This document shows positions 1 to 5,683 of a stretch of 7,707 bases of DNA, piece after piece. The notes under the pieces are model-generated. The model was not told the DNA's origin. It saw nothing but the letters and a program-made list of their open reading frames with translations, and made no database searches. The DNA is from Rhizobium sp. (GTDB lineage: Bacteria; Pseudomonadota; Alphaproteobacteria; Rhizobiales; Rhizobiaceae), in assembly GCA_003527225.1 (NCBI GenBank), contig DPXQ01000028.1, positions 3,571-11,277 on the forward strand, written 5' to 3'. A program made the translations under genes and the position numbers. The stretch's first letter is position 1. Every line of letters begins with the position of its first letter.

Positions 1-480
1 CTGGTGTCCGACGACATCGTCAACGCGATCGTGTCGGAGCGGATCGATCAGCCGGACTGTGCCAAGGGATTCATCCTCGACGGCTATCCGCGCACGCTCG
101 TCCAGGCCGATTCGGTCGAGGCCATGCTCTCGGCCAAGAACATGAAGCTGGATGTCGTCATCGAGCTGCAGGTCAATGATTCGGTCCTCGTCGATCGCGT
201 CTCGGGCCGTTACACCTGCGCCAAGTGCGGCACGGGTTACCACGACCGGCTGCAGAAGCCGAAGGTCGAGGGTGTCTGCGACAAGTGCGGCTCCACCGAG
301 TTCAAGCGCCGTCCGGACGACAATGCCGAGACCATGACCACCCGTCTTCAGGACTATTACAAGAAGACGTCGCCGCTGATCGGCTACTACTATGCCAAGG
401 GCAAGCTGAAGTCGGTCGACGGCATGGCCGAGATCGACGCCGTCACGGCAGATATCGAAGCAATTCTCGCCGGGCTTTGA
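1..480 (+). CDS. adk: Adenylate kinase, 3' part (5' end outside the window)
   Basis: Adenylate kinase catalyses ATP + AMP = 2 ADP in the cytoplasm. The reading frame is already open at base 1, so about the first third of the protein, with the P-loop, is cut off by the window edge. The GTG at position 4 is internal (part of LVSDDIVNAIV), not the start. Visible landmarks are the AMP-binding stretch GFILDGYPRT, VDRVSGRY leading into the lid, RRPDD after the lid, and the C-terminal PLIGYYYAKGKL. The lid carries two Cys-X2-Cys pairs (CAKC, codons at 217-228; CDKC, codons at 277-288). This is the metal-binding Cys4 lid, usually zinc, which enterobacterial Adk lacks. The C-terminus (IEAILAGL, stop 478-480) looks complete. 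In alphaproteobacteria adk normally sits between secY and rpsM, as the right-hand neighbour confirms here. Nothing suggests damage other than the window edge. Confidence 0.97.
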   Translation: MVSDDIVNAIVSERIDQPDCAKGFILDGYPRTLVQADSVEAMLSAKNMKLDVVIELQVNDSVLVDRVSGRYTCAKCGTGYHDRLQKPKVEGVCDKCGSTEFKRRPDDNAETMTTRLQDYYKKTSPLIGYYYAKGKLKSVDGMAEIDAVTADIEAILAGL

Positions 481-580
481 GTTCGGCGCGAAATTAAGAA
501 TCTTCGTGGGACCGGTTGCGTTTGCCAGCTGATTCCGCTAAATAGCGCGCCAACTCGCGGCATAGAAGCGATCGGCGCGT

Positions 581-596
581 TCTTCCTTCGGGAAGA
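581..596 (+). other. UUCG-tetraloop hairpin between adk and rpsM
   Basis: TCTTCC (581-586) and GGAAGA (591-596) are perfect complements around the loop TTCG, with the C-G closing pair typical of very stable UUCG tetraloops. No T-run follows directly, so it is not a classical intrinsic terminator. It could stabilise or process the 3' end of the adk transcript, or act as a weak or Rho-assisted end. It lies just upstream of the candidate rpsM promoter. The pairing is read directly; the function is inferred. Confidence 0.5.
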
Positions 597-611
597 CCGG
601 GTTCGATCGTT

Positions 612-640
612 TTGACTTGTTGAGAACCTTTTTAGTAATT
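612..640 (+). promoter_or_regulatory. Candidate housekeeping promoter for rpsM
   Basis: TTGACT (612-617) is a good -35 hexamer. With a 17-nt spacer it is followed by GTAATT (635-640), a mediocre -10; TAGTAA at 633-638 is an alternative. It would give a leader of roughly 60 nt before rpsM. The 228-nt adk-rpsM gap makes a separate promoter plausible, allowing the alpha-operon genes to be expressed apart from adk. The weak -10 keeps the confidence low. Confidence 0.35.
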
Positions 641-695
641 GCGGCCCACGAGGGCCGTGTAACGAGACACCACTTGCCGGATGGCAACTGGAAGC

Positions 696-701
696 AAGGA
701 G
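696..701 (+). promoter_or_regulatory. Ribosome binding site that fixes the GTG start of rpsM
   Basis: AAGGAG lies 7 nt before the GTG at 709. It is the only strong Shine-Dalgarno in the region and supports the non-ATG start. The 11-base stretch AAGGAGAATAG (696-706) recurs exactly in front of rplQ (2809-2819), at the same distance from the start codon. Confidence 0.8.
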
Positions 702-708
702 AATAGGC

Positions 709-1077
709 GTGGCACGTATCGCTGGCGTCAACATCCCGACCGCGAAGCGCGTAGTAATTGCGCTCCGTTACATTCACGGGATCGGTCCGAAATTCGCGCA
801 GGAGATCATCGAGAAGGTCGGTATTCCGGCTGATCGCCGCGTTCATCAGCTGACGGATGCCGAAGTTCTGGCGATCCGCGAAACCATCGACCGCGATTAC
901 CAGGTCGAGGGTGATCTTCGTCGCGAAACCGCGATGAACATCAAGCGCCTGATGGACCTCGGCTGCTATCGCGGCCTGCGTCATCGCCGCGGCCTGCCGG
1001 TTCGCGGTCAGCGCACGCACACCAACGCTCGTACCCGCAAGGGTCCGGCGAAGGCGATCGCTGGTAAGAAGAAGTAA
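709..1077 (+). CDS. rpsM: 30S ribosomal protein S13
   Basis: S13 sits in the head of the small subunit, contacts 16S rRNA and forms bridges to the 50S subunit. The protein is 122 residues, close to the usual 115-125. It shows the N-terminal IAGVNIP (residues 4-10), the helix-turn region [13 protein letters not shown] (21-33), and the strongly conserved arginine-rich tail ([22 protein letters not shown] spans about 91-112) that reaches the decoding region, ending in basic GKKK. The start is GTG; the following Ala-Arg-Ile matches the family N-terminus and AAGGAG lies 7 nt upstream. It is the first gene of the alpha-operon part of the cluster, 228 nt after adk and 133 nt before rpsK. In enterobacteria this operon is autoregulated by S4, but rpsD is absent between rpsK and rpoA here, so that control cannot be assumed. 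Confidence 0.99.
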   Translation: MARIAGVNIPTAKRVVIALRYIHGIGPKFAQEIIEKVGIPADRRVHQLTDAEVLAIRETIDRDYQVEGDLRRETAMNIKRLMDLGCYRGLRHRRGLPVRGQRTHTNARTRKGPAKAIAGKKK

Positions 1078-1097
1078 TTTCCGGAACCTCCGGAATG

Positions 1098-1128
1098 GAA
1101 GGCTGGCGCGTCAGTGCCGGCCTTCTTT
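1098..1128 (+). terminator. Terminator-like hairpin between rpsM and rpsK
   Basis: GAAGGCTGGC (1098-1107) pairs with GCCGGCCTTC (1116-1125) through ten pairs, one of them a U-G wobble, around an 8-nt loop. TTT follows, then GAGTTT. The stem is strong but the U-tract is short, so partial termination or attenuation, or protection of the rpsM 3' end, is more likely than a full stop. Its place inside a ribosomal operon is notable. The structure is read from sequence; the efficiency is unknown. Confidence 0.55.
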
Positions 1129-1134
1129 GAGTTT

Positions 1135-1160
1135 GGTAAGGGGCTGTCTCGGCCCTTTCC
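1135..1160 (+). other. Second hairpin in the rpsK leader
   Basis: GGTAAGGG (1135-1142) pairs with CCCTTTCC (1153-1160) with a single T-T mismatch around a 10-nt loop. It follows the preceding terminator-like hairpin by about 10 nt and ends 50 nt before the rpsK start. It may be part of a leader structure or a processing site. No known ribosomal-protein leader motif was recognised. Confidence 0.35.
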
Positions 1161-1210
1161 GGTGTAGCCGCTGGAACTACGGCGGTGTTTAGATCAATGA
1201 AAGGGAAGTC

Positions 1211-1600
1211 ATGGCCAAGGAAGCCACCCGCGTACGCCGTCGCGAACGCAAAAATATCTCGTCGGGCGTTGCCCACGTCAACTCGACGTTCAACAACACC
1301 ATGATCACCATCACCGACGCACAGGGCAATGCGATTGCCTGGTCGTCTGCTGGTGCCAAGGGTTTCAAGGGCTCGCGTAAGTCGACCCCGTTTGCTGCCC
1401 AGATCGCTGCTGAAGACTGCGCCAAGAAGGCTCAGGAACACGGCATGAAGTCGCTCGAAGTCGAAGTCTGCGGTCCGGGTTCGGGTCGTGAATCCGCTCT
1501 GCGCGCGCTCCAGGCTGCCGGCTTCATGATCACCTCGATCCGCGATGTGACCCCGATCCCGCACAATGGTTGCCGCCCGCGCAAGAAGCGCCGCGTCTGA
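1211..1600 (+). CDS. rpsK: 30S ribosomal protein S11
   Basis: S11 lies in the platform of the 30S subunit near the E site and helps shape the mRNA exit region. At 129 residues it has the same length as E. coli S11. Visible family landmarks are a basic N-terminus, [16 protein letters not shown] (21-36), the conserved [21 protein letters not shown] block (44-64), [13 protein letters not shown] (88-100) and the invariant end [18 protein letters not shown] (112-129). The Asn-Gly at 119-120 corresponds to the site known to form isoaspartate in E. coli S11. The ATG is preceded by AAGGGA (1201-1206), an acceptable but not perfect Shine-Dalgarno. The 133-nt leader holds two hairpins. It is followed after 95 nt by rpoA in the standard alpha-operon order. 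Confidence 0.99.
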   Translation: MAKEATRVRRRERKNISSGVAHVNSTFNNTMITITDAQGNAIAWSSAGAKGFKGSRKSTPFAAQIAAEDCAKKAQEHGMKSLEVEVCGPGSGRESALRALQAAGFMITSIRDVTPIPHNGCRPRKKRRV

Positions 1601-1695
1601 TCATCTTTCATCCCGCCGGTGAGCGCTGATGTGCTCCTCTCGGTGTTAGCTCGGTAGCCACGATTGGATGGTGGCGACGAACGGAAGGTAAAATA

Positions 1696-2706
1696 ATGAT
1701 TCAGAAGAATTGGCAGGAACTGATCAAGCCGAACAAGGTGGAGTTCACCTCGTCCGGCCGCACCAAGGCCACGCTCGTCGCAGAACCGCTGGAACGCGGT
1801 TTTGGCCTGACGCTCGGCAACGCGCTGCGTCGCGTTCTGTTGTCGTCGCTGCGCGGCGCCGCCGTGACCGCCGTCCAGATCGACGGTGTGCTGCATGAGT
1901 TCTCGTCTATCCCGGGCGTCCGGGAAGACGTGACCGACATCGTGCTCAACATCAAGGAAATCGCCATCAAGATGGATGGCGACGACGCAAAGCGCATGGT
2001 CGTGCGCAAGCAGGGTCCGGGCGTTGTAACGGCCGGTGACATCCAGACGGTTGGCGATATCGAAATCCTCAACCCGAACCATGTGATCTGCACCCTCGAC
2101 GAGGGCGCCGAGATCCGCATGGAGTTCACCGTCAACAACGGCAAGGGCTATGTTCCGGCCGAGCGCAATCGTGCGGAAGATGCTCCGATCGGTCTCATCC
2201 CGGTCGACAGCCTCTACTCGCCGGTCAAGAAGGTGTCCTACAAGGTGGAAAACACCCGCGAAGGACAGGTTCTCGACTACGACAAGCTGACCATGACGAT
2301 CGAGACCGACGGTTCGGTGACCGGTGAAGACGCTGTCGCCTTCGCTGCCCGCATCCTGCAGGACCAGCTCGGCGTCTTCGTCAACTTCGACGAGCCGCAG
2401 AAGGAAGTCGAAGAGGAAGCCGTTACCGAACTCGCGTTCAACCCGGCGCTCCTCAAGAAGGTCGACGAGCTCGAGCTTTCGGTCCGTTCGGCGAACTGCC
2501 TGAAGAACGACAACATCGTCTATATCGGCGACCTCATTCAGAAGACCGAAGCAGAAATGCTCCGCACTCCGAACTTTGGCCGCAAGTCGCTGAACGAAAT
2601 CAAGGAAGTTCTCGCTTCCATGGGCCTGCACCTCGGCATGGAAGTGCCGGCATGGCCGCCCGAGAACATCGAAGATCTCGCCAAGCGCTACGAAGACCAA
2701 TACTAA
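1696..2706 (+). CDS. rpoA: DNA-directed RNA polymerase subunit alpha
   Basis: Alpha dimerises to nucleate assembly of core RNA polymerase, and its C-terminal domain binds UP elements and transcription activators. The protein is 336 residues, normal for alphaproteobacteria. The N-terminal assembly domain (about 1-235) includes [21 protein letters not shown] (31-51). A short acidic linker (about 232-245, [11 protein letters not shown]) joins the C-terminal domain (about 250-325), which has the helix VRSANCLK (263-270) and [16 protein letters not shown] (291-306). Residues matching E. coli DNA-binding R265, N268, C269, G296, K298 and S299 are present (R264, N267, C268, G295, K297, S298), so the DNA-contacting surface is intact. 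The start ATG has GGAAGG (1683-1688) 7 nt upstream. The gene stands 95 nt after rpsK and 115 nt before rplQ, the latter gap holding a terminator-like hairpin. Confidence 0.99.
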   Translation: MIQKNWQELIKPNKVEFTSSGRTKATLVAEPLERGFGLTLGNALRRVLLSSLRGAAVTAVQIDGVLHEFSSIPGVREDVTDIVLNIKEIAIKMDGDDAKRMVVRKQGPGVVTAGDIQTVGDIEILNPNHVICTLDEGAEIRMEFTVNNGKGYVPAERNRAEDAPIGLIPVDSLYSPVKKVSYKVENTREGQVLDYDKLTMTIETDGSVTGEDAVAFAARILQDQLGVFVNFDEPQKEVEEEAVTELAFNPALLKKVDELELSVRSANCLKNDNIVYIGDLIQKTEAEMLRTPNFGRKSLNEIKEVLASMGLHLGMEVPAWPPENIEDLAKRYEDQY

Positions 2707-2713
2707 CCGATAA

Positions 2714-2739
2714 AAAAGGCAGGTTGATCTCTGCCTTTT
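2714..2739 (+). terminator. Terminator-like hairpin between rpoA and rplQ
   Basis: AAAAGGCAG (2714-2722) pairs perfectly with CTGCCTTTT (2731-2739) around an 8-nt loop. Preceding A residues and the terminal T4 give the look of a weak, potentially bidirectional intrinsic terminator 8 nt after the rpoA stop codon. It could lower rplQ expression relative to rpoA or mark a processing site. Only five of the stem pairs are the core GGCAG/CTGCC, so efficiency may be modest. Confidence 0.55.
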
Positions 2740-2750
2740 CCAGTCAAACT

Positions 2751-2804
2751 GCAGGCGGATGCCTGTATGTGTCAGGAAACGGCAGCCTCTGAGACAGAGC
2801 CTGC
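2751..2804 (+). other. rplQ leader with alternative pairings
   Basis: Three stems can be drawn. (a) CAGGC (2752-2756) with GCCTG (2761-2765), loop GGAT. (b) GCAGCCTCTG (2782-2791) with CAGAGCCTGC (2795-2804), nine pairs, one C-C mismatch and a 3-nt loop, ending 4 nt before the rplQ Shine-Dalgarno. (c) GCAGGC (2751-2756) with GCCTGC (2799-2804), which excludes both others. GGCAG at 2781-2785 could also pair with CTGCC (2731-2735) of the upstream terminator-like hairpin. Mutually exclusive pairings are the raw material of attenuators, but short GC-rich matches also arise by chance. The function is inferred. Confidence 0.3.
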
Positions 2805-2821
2805 ATTAAAGGAGAATAGCA

Positions 2822-3244
2822 ATGCGCCACCAGAAAGCCGGCCGCAAGCTGAACCGTACCGCCAGCCACCGCAAGGCGATGTTCGCCAACATGGCTGCTT
2901 CGCTCATCACCCATGAGCAGATCGTCACCACGCTCCCGAAGGCGAAGGAAATCCGCCCGATCGTCGAGAAGCTTGTCACCCTCGGCAAGCGTGGCGACCT
3001 GCACGCTCGTCGTCAGGCCATCTCGCAGATCCAGGATCAGGACGCCGTCAAGAAGCTGTTCGACACGATCGCGTCGCGTTACGCCACCCGCAATGGCGGC
3101 TACCTGCGCATCATGAAGGCCGGCTTCCGCCAGGGCGACAATGCCGCCATGGCCGTCATCGAATTCGTCGAGCGCGACGTCGATGCCAAGGGCGCAGCCG
3201 ACAAGGCCCGCGTCGCCGCTGAAGCCGAAGCTGAAGCAGCATAA
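2822..3244 (+). CDS. rplQ: 50S ribosomal protein L17
   Basis: L17 is a 50S protein located near the base of the subunit around the exit-tunnel side. The protein is 140 residues against 127 in E. coli; the extra length is a C-terminal Ala/Glu-rich tail ([10 protein letters not shown], 131-140), a common feature of alphaproteobacterial L17. The conserved N-terminus [20 protein letters not shown] (1-20), [21 protein letters not shown] (21-41), the [14 protein letters not shown] segment (43-56) and [18 protein letters not shown] (91-108) identify the family. The start ATG has AAGGAG (2809-2814) at 7 nt, within the same 11-base ribosome-binding stretch that precedes rpsM. It is the last gene of the ribosomal cluster and is closed by a strong terminator. 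Confidence 0.99.
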   Translation: MRHQKAGRKLNRTASHRKAMFANMAASLITHEQIVTTLPKAKEIRPIVEKLVTLGKRGDLHARRQAISQIQDQDAVKKLFDTIASRYATRNGGYLRIMKAGFRQGDNAAMAVIEFVERDVDAKGAADKARVAAEAEAEAA

Positions 3245-3276
3245 GTTTCCTCCCGTAAGGGAAGGTGATTCGAAAG

Positions 3277-3304
3277 GCCGGGTGAGCGATCACCCGGCTT
3301 TTTT
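3277..3304 (+). terminator. Strong intrinsic terminator after rplQ
   Basis: GCCGGGTGA (3277-3285) pairs perfectly with TCACCCGGC (3290-3298) around a GCGA loop (GNRA type), followed by TTTTTT (3299-3304). It starts 32 nt after the rplQ stop and is the clearest terminator in the window. On the opposite strand the stem is the same but only CCTTTC follows, so it would be weaker for the convergent sigma-factor operon. The rest of the 3245-3372 gap shows nothing else. Confidence 0.92.
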
Positions 3305-3372
3305 GCGTTTGGATTCTTCCGATTGATCGGCTGTCCCGTCTTGTCGTCGTCCTGTTGGGCACAGCGTCGCAT

Positions 3373-4635
3373 TCATCGTGCGCCGTAGTCCTTGGCGCGC
3401 CCGAGAAGAAAGGCGCGCTCGGCCTGGTTTCCCGCCAGTTCCGCCGCCTGTTCGAACGCGCCCCGCGCCTCCGCTCGCCGCCCGGCCTTCAGCAGGAAGT
3501 CGCCGCGCGCGGCCGCCATCGGTGCGTAACCTTTAAGCGCCGGCTCGTCCTTCAGCGCCTCCAGCAGCGCCAGCCCCGTTTCCGGTCCGAACGCCATCGC
3601 ATGGGCGACAGCGCGGTTCAGCGCCACCACGGGCGAGGGCAGGGCGGCCAGCAGCCGATCGTAGAGCCCGGCAATCCGTCCCCAGTCCGTGTCCTCGAAG
3701 CGCCGGGCGCGGGCATGGCAGGCCGCCAGCGCCGCCTGCAGGGCATAAGGCCCGTCTGCTCCGCCAAGTTCGTGCGCACGCTCCAGCGCCGCGAGCCCGC
3801 GGCGGATCAGTAACTGGTCCCAGCGGCTGCGGTTCTGCGTCTCGAGCGTCAGCGGCACACCGTCCGGGCCGTGGCGGGCGGAGAGCCGCGAGGCCTGGAT
3901 TTCCATGAGCGCCAAGAGCCCGTGCACCTCCGGCTCCTCCGGCAGCAATGCCGCAAGCACCCGCCCGAGCCTCAGGGCCTCAGCGCAGAGCTGGGGCCGA
4001 ATCGCATCTTCGCCCGTACTTGCCGCATAGCCTTCGTTGAAGATCAGGTAGACGACTTCCAGCACCGAGGCCAGCCGCGCCACGCGCTCCGTGCCGTGCG
4101 GTACTTCGTAGACGATACCTGCCTTGGCGATCGCCTTCTTGGCGCGCACGATCCGCTGGGCGATCGTCGTCTCGCCGGTCAGGAAGGCGCGGGCGATCTC
4201 GCCGGTCGTGAGCCCTCCGATCAACTTGAGCGTCAGGGCTACGCGGGCATCGGCCGAAAGCAGCGGATGGCAGGCGGTAAAGATCAGGCTGAGGCGCTCG
4301 TCGCCGATATCGTCATCCATGGCGGCCTCGATCTCCTCGAACACCGTGTCGTGCCGGTCGGGATCGTGTTCGAGGAGGGCCGCCTTGCGCGCGATCATGG
4401 TCTTCCGTCGAAGATTGTCGATCGCCCTGCGCTTCGCCGTGGCCATCAGCCAGCCGGCGGGATTGGCCGGCACGCCGGAGACCGGCCAGGCCGAAAGTGC
4501 GGCAATCAGCGCATCCTGCGCCAGCTCTTCCGCAAGCCCGACATCCCGCACCATCCGGGCGAGCCCGGCGATCAGCCGCGCCCGTTCCATGCGAAAGACC
4601 GTCTCGACCGTCCGGTGGGTGTCCGCTGTCGTCAT
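3373..4635 (-). CDS. ECF-type RNA polymerase sigma factor, ECF42-like, with TPR-like C-terminal extension
   Basis: A 420-residue sigma factor, about twice the usual ECF length. Region 2 is about 15-80: GLAEELAQDALIAALSAWP (33-51), then NPAGWLMATAKRRAIDNLRR (58-77). Region 4 is about 112-170, with the helix-turn-helix LTTGEIARAFLTGETTIAQRI (142-162). Then follows a long helical extension (about 180-420) with FNEGY (199-203), LCAEALRLGRVLA, LLIRRGLAALERA and PSPVVALNRAVA, ending in TPR-like repeats. This layout and these motifs match the ECF42 group, where the extension is thought to take the place of an anti-sigma factor; databases often call part of it DUF6596. The adjacent DGPF-protein gene is the group's hallmark partner. 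I see no transmembrane segment, so it is a soluble regulator. It is the last gene of the - strand trio, 85 nt after the VOC gene. The ATG lacks an obvious Shine-Dalgarno, but its protein N-terminus fits the family. Confidence 0.9.
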   Translation of the reverse strand: MTTADTHRTVETVFRMERARLIAGLARMVRDVGLAEELAQDALIAALSAWPVSGVPANPAGWLMATAKRRAIDNLRRKTMIARKAALLEHDPDRHDTVFEEIEAAMDDDIGDERLSLIFTACHPLLSADARVALTLKLIGGLTTGEIARAFLTGETTIAQRIVRAKKAIAKAGIVYEVPHGTERVARLASVLEVVYLIFNEGYAASTGEDAIRPQLCAEALRLGRVLAALLPEEPEVHGLLALMEIQASRLSARHGPDGVPLTLETQNRSRWDQLLIRRGLAALERAHELGGADGPYALQAALAACHARARRFEDTDWGRIAGLYDRLLAALPSPVVALNRAVAHAMAFGPETGLALLEALKDEPALKGYAPMAAARGDFLLKAGRRAEARGAFEQAAELAGNQAERAFLLGRAKDYGAR

Positions 4636-4720
4636 GTGCGGGAGTATGGCGGCGCTGGAAGCGGCGTCAACCGCAGCGGGGGAACTCTCCTTCCATCAAC
4701 ACCGCCCGCGCTCCATGGCC

Positions 4721-5143
4721 TCACCCGGCCGGTGGCCCGCTTTCCGCTGCGGCCGGATCCATCCACAGGATCTCCCAGACATTGCCGTCCGGGTCCTCGG
4801 CGGACCGGCCATACATGAAGCCGAGATCCTGGACAGGATTGGGGTCTGCCCTGCCACCCGCCGCAACCGCAGCGGTGATGGCGGTGTCAACCTCCTCGCG
4901 CGTCTCGACACTCAGCGCCAGCAACGCCTGGCTCTGTGCCCTGGCGTCGCCGATCGGCCGGCTGGTGAACTGGCTGTAGCGCTCGTGGGTCAGGAGCATG
5001 ACGCCAATCGTGTCGGAAAACATCACGCAGGTTGCCTGTTCGTCCGAGAACAGTCCATTCACGGTTCCCCCGAGCGCCCGGTAGAAAGCGCCCGAGGGGC
5101 CAAGATCGCGAACGGGCAGGTTGATGAAGATCATTCGTGTCAT
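4721..5143 (-). CDS. VOC (glyoxalase-fold) family protein
   Basis: A small cytoplasmic protein of 140 residues with the beta-alpha-beta-beta-beta fold of the vicinal oxygen chelate superfamily. It begins MIFINLPVRDLGPSGAFYRALG (4-25), continues with VMLLTHERYSQF (48-59), ALLALSVETREEVD (73-86) and AVAAGG (92-97), and ends FMYGRSAEDPDGNVWEILWMD (108-128). It resembles the group annotated as predicted lactoylglutathione lyases (COG3607 type). The C-terminal Glu of WEILWMD is kept, but the usual N-terminal His ligand position reads Asn (FINLP), so a classical glyoxalase I metal site is doubtful and no substrate can be named. The start ATG has GGAGGA (5156-5151 on the - strand) at 7 nt, located just after the stop of the upstream DGPF gene. 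The two genes are 15 nt apart and likely co-transcribed and translationally coupled. Confidence 0.9.
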   Translation of the reverse strand: MTRMIFINLPVRDLGPSGAFYRALGGTVNGLFSDEQATCVMFSDTIGVMLLTHERYSQFTSRPIGDARAQSQALLALSVETREEVDTAITAAVAAGGRADPNPVQDLGFMYGRSAEDPDGNVWEILWMDPAAAESGPPAG

Positions 5144-5158
5144 CGGGGCGTCCTCCGT

Positions 5159-5596
5159 TCAGGCCGAATTGCCGTCGCGCGCGGCCAGTTTCTCGCCGGC
5201 GCGGTCATGGCTTGCCTGGCCCTCGGGCGAGGCGATCTCGGCAAAATCCGCCATTTCGTAGAACGGCCGGATCTCGATCTCGCTCGGTCCGGGCATGGGA
5301 TTGGGGCAGCGCTTCACCCATTCCACAGCCTCGTTCATGTCCTTCACCTCCCAGATCCAGTAGCCCGCGACGAGCTCGCGGGTCTCGGCGAAGGGGCCGT
5401 CGATCACCCGGCGGCTGTCGCCGTCAAACGCCACCCGCTTGCCGAGCTTCGACGGCTTCAGCCCGTCGCCAGACAGCATGATCCCGGCATTCGCCAGTTC
5501 CTCGTTGAATTTTCCCATCGCCTCGAAAAGCTCGGTCGAGGGCATGATGCCTTCCTCGCTGTCTTGCGTTGCCTTCACCAGAACCATCACGCGCAT
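5159..5596 (-). CDS. YCII/DGPF-domain protein (ECF42 partner)
   Basis: A 145-residue cytoplasmic protein of the YCII-related family, with a ferredoxin-like dimeric fold. The start MRVMVLVKATQDSEEG (1-16) is typical, and the hallmark DGPF occurs in VIDGPFAETRELVAGYWIW (64-82), followed by EAVEWVKRCP (89-98) and the closing strand SEIEIRPFYEM (105-115). About 30 residues after that (116-145) are polar and probably flexible. Its biochemical function is unknown; DGPF proteins are recurrent partners and targets of ECF42 sigma factors, as in this operon. The frame stays open to 5644, but the family start and AGGAG (5608-5604) 7 nt upstream favour the ATG at 5596; the earlier ATG at 5644 would overlap the predicted -10 element. 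It is the first gene of the - strand trio. Confidence 0.93.
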   Translation of the reverse strand: MRVMVLVKATQDSEEGIMPSTELFEAMGKFNEELANAGIMLSGDGLKPSKLGKRVAFDGDSRRVIDGPFAETRELVAGYWIWEVKDMNEAVEWVKRCPNPMPGPSEIEIRPFYEMADFAEIASPEGQASHDRAGEKLAARDGNSA

Positions 5597-5644
5597 TGTC
5601 GTTCTCCTCTCTTGATGGGGCGCCAAAGCCGCGCCTTCTCCCAT

Positions 5645-5671
5645 GACGAACGGCCAAGGTCAAATTCGACA
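5645..5671 (-). promoter_or_regulatory. Candidate ECF42-type promoter of the DGPF-VOC-sigma operon
   Basis: Read on the - strand: TGTCGA (5671-5666), a 17-nt spacer, then CGTC (5648-5645). This fits the motif reported for ECF42 targets (TGTCGA in the -35 region and CGA/TC in the -10 region) and the usual ECF spacing. Transcription would begin near 5638, about 40 nt before the DGPF start codon at 5596. It implies that the last gene of the operon, the sigma factor, activates its own operon. The sequence match is direct; recognition is inferred. Confidence 0.7.
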
Positions 5672-5677
5672 CGCGGC

Positions 5678-5683
5678 TCGACA
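5678..5683 (-). promoter_or_regulatory. Second copy of the TGTCGA element
   Basis: TGTCGA (5683-5678 on the - strand) lies 12 bp upstream of the copy used in the candidate promoter. At 17 nt downstream of this copy the sequence is ACCT, not CG(A/T)C, so it does not form a promoter of its own. It could be a chance duplicate or an accessory contact site. Isolated copies also occur inside genes (for example 4905-4910 and in the aconitase X gene). Confidence 0.3.

Noticed and set aside
1657..1675. GCCAC/GTGGC inverted repeat with a 9-nt loop upstream of rpoA
   Set aside because: Only five pairs with a long loop; expected by chance in GC-rich DNA and not near a T-run.
1432..2700. 422-codon open frame on the - strand opposite rpoA and the end of rpsK
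   Set aside because: It mirrors the codon pattern of rpoA in GC-rich DNA, has no recognisable domain, and the + strand frame is certain.
4905..4910. TGTCGA (- strand) inside the VOC gene as a further ECF42 site
   Set aside because: Coding position and no supporting promoter context; a six-base match alone is expected by chance.
5597..5644. Longer DGPF protein starting at the ATG at 5644
   Set aside because: That ATG lies next to the predicted -10 element and the extra residues are unlike the family, whereas the ATG at 5596 has a good ribosome binding site.
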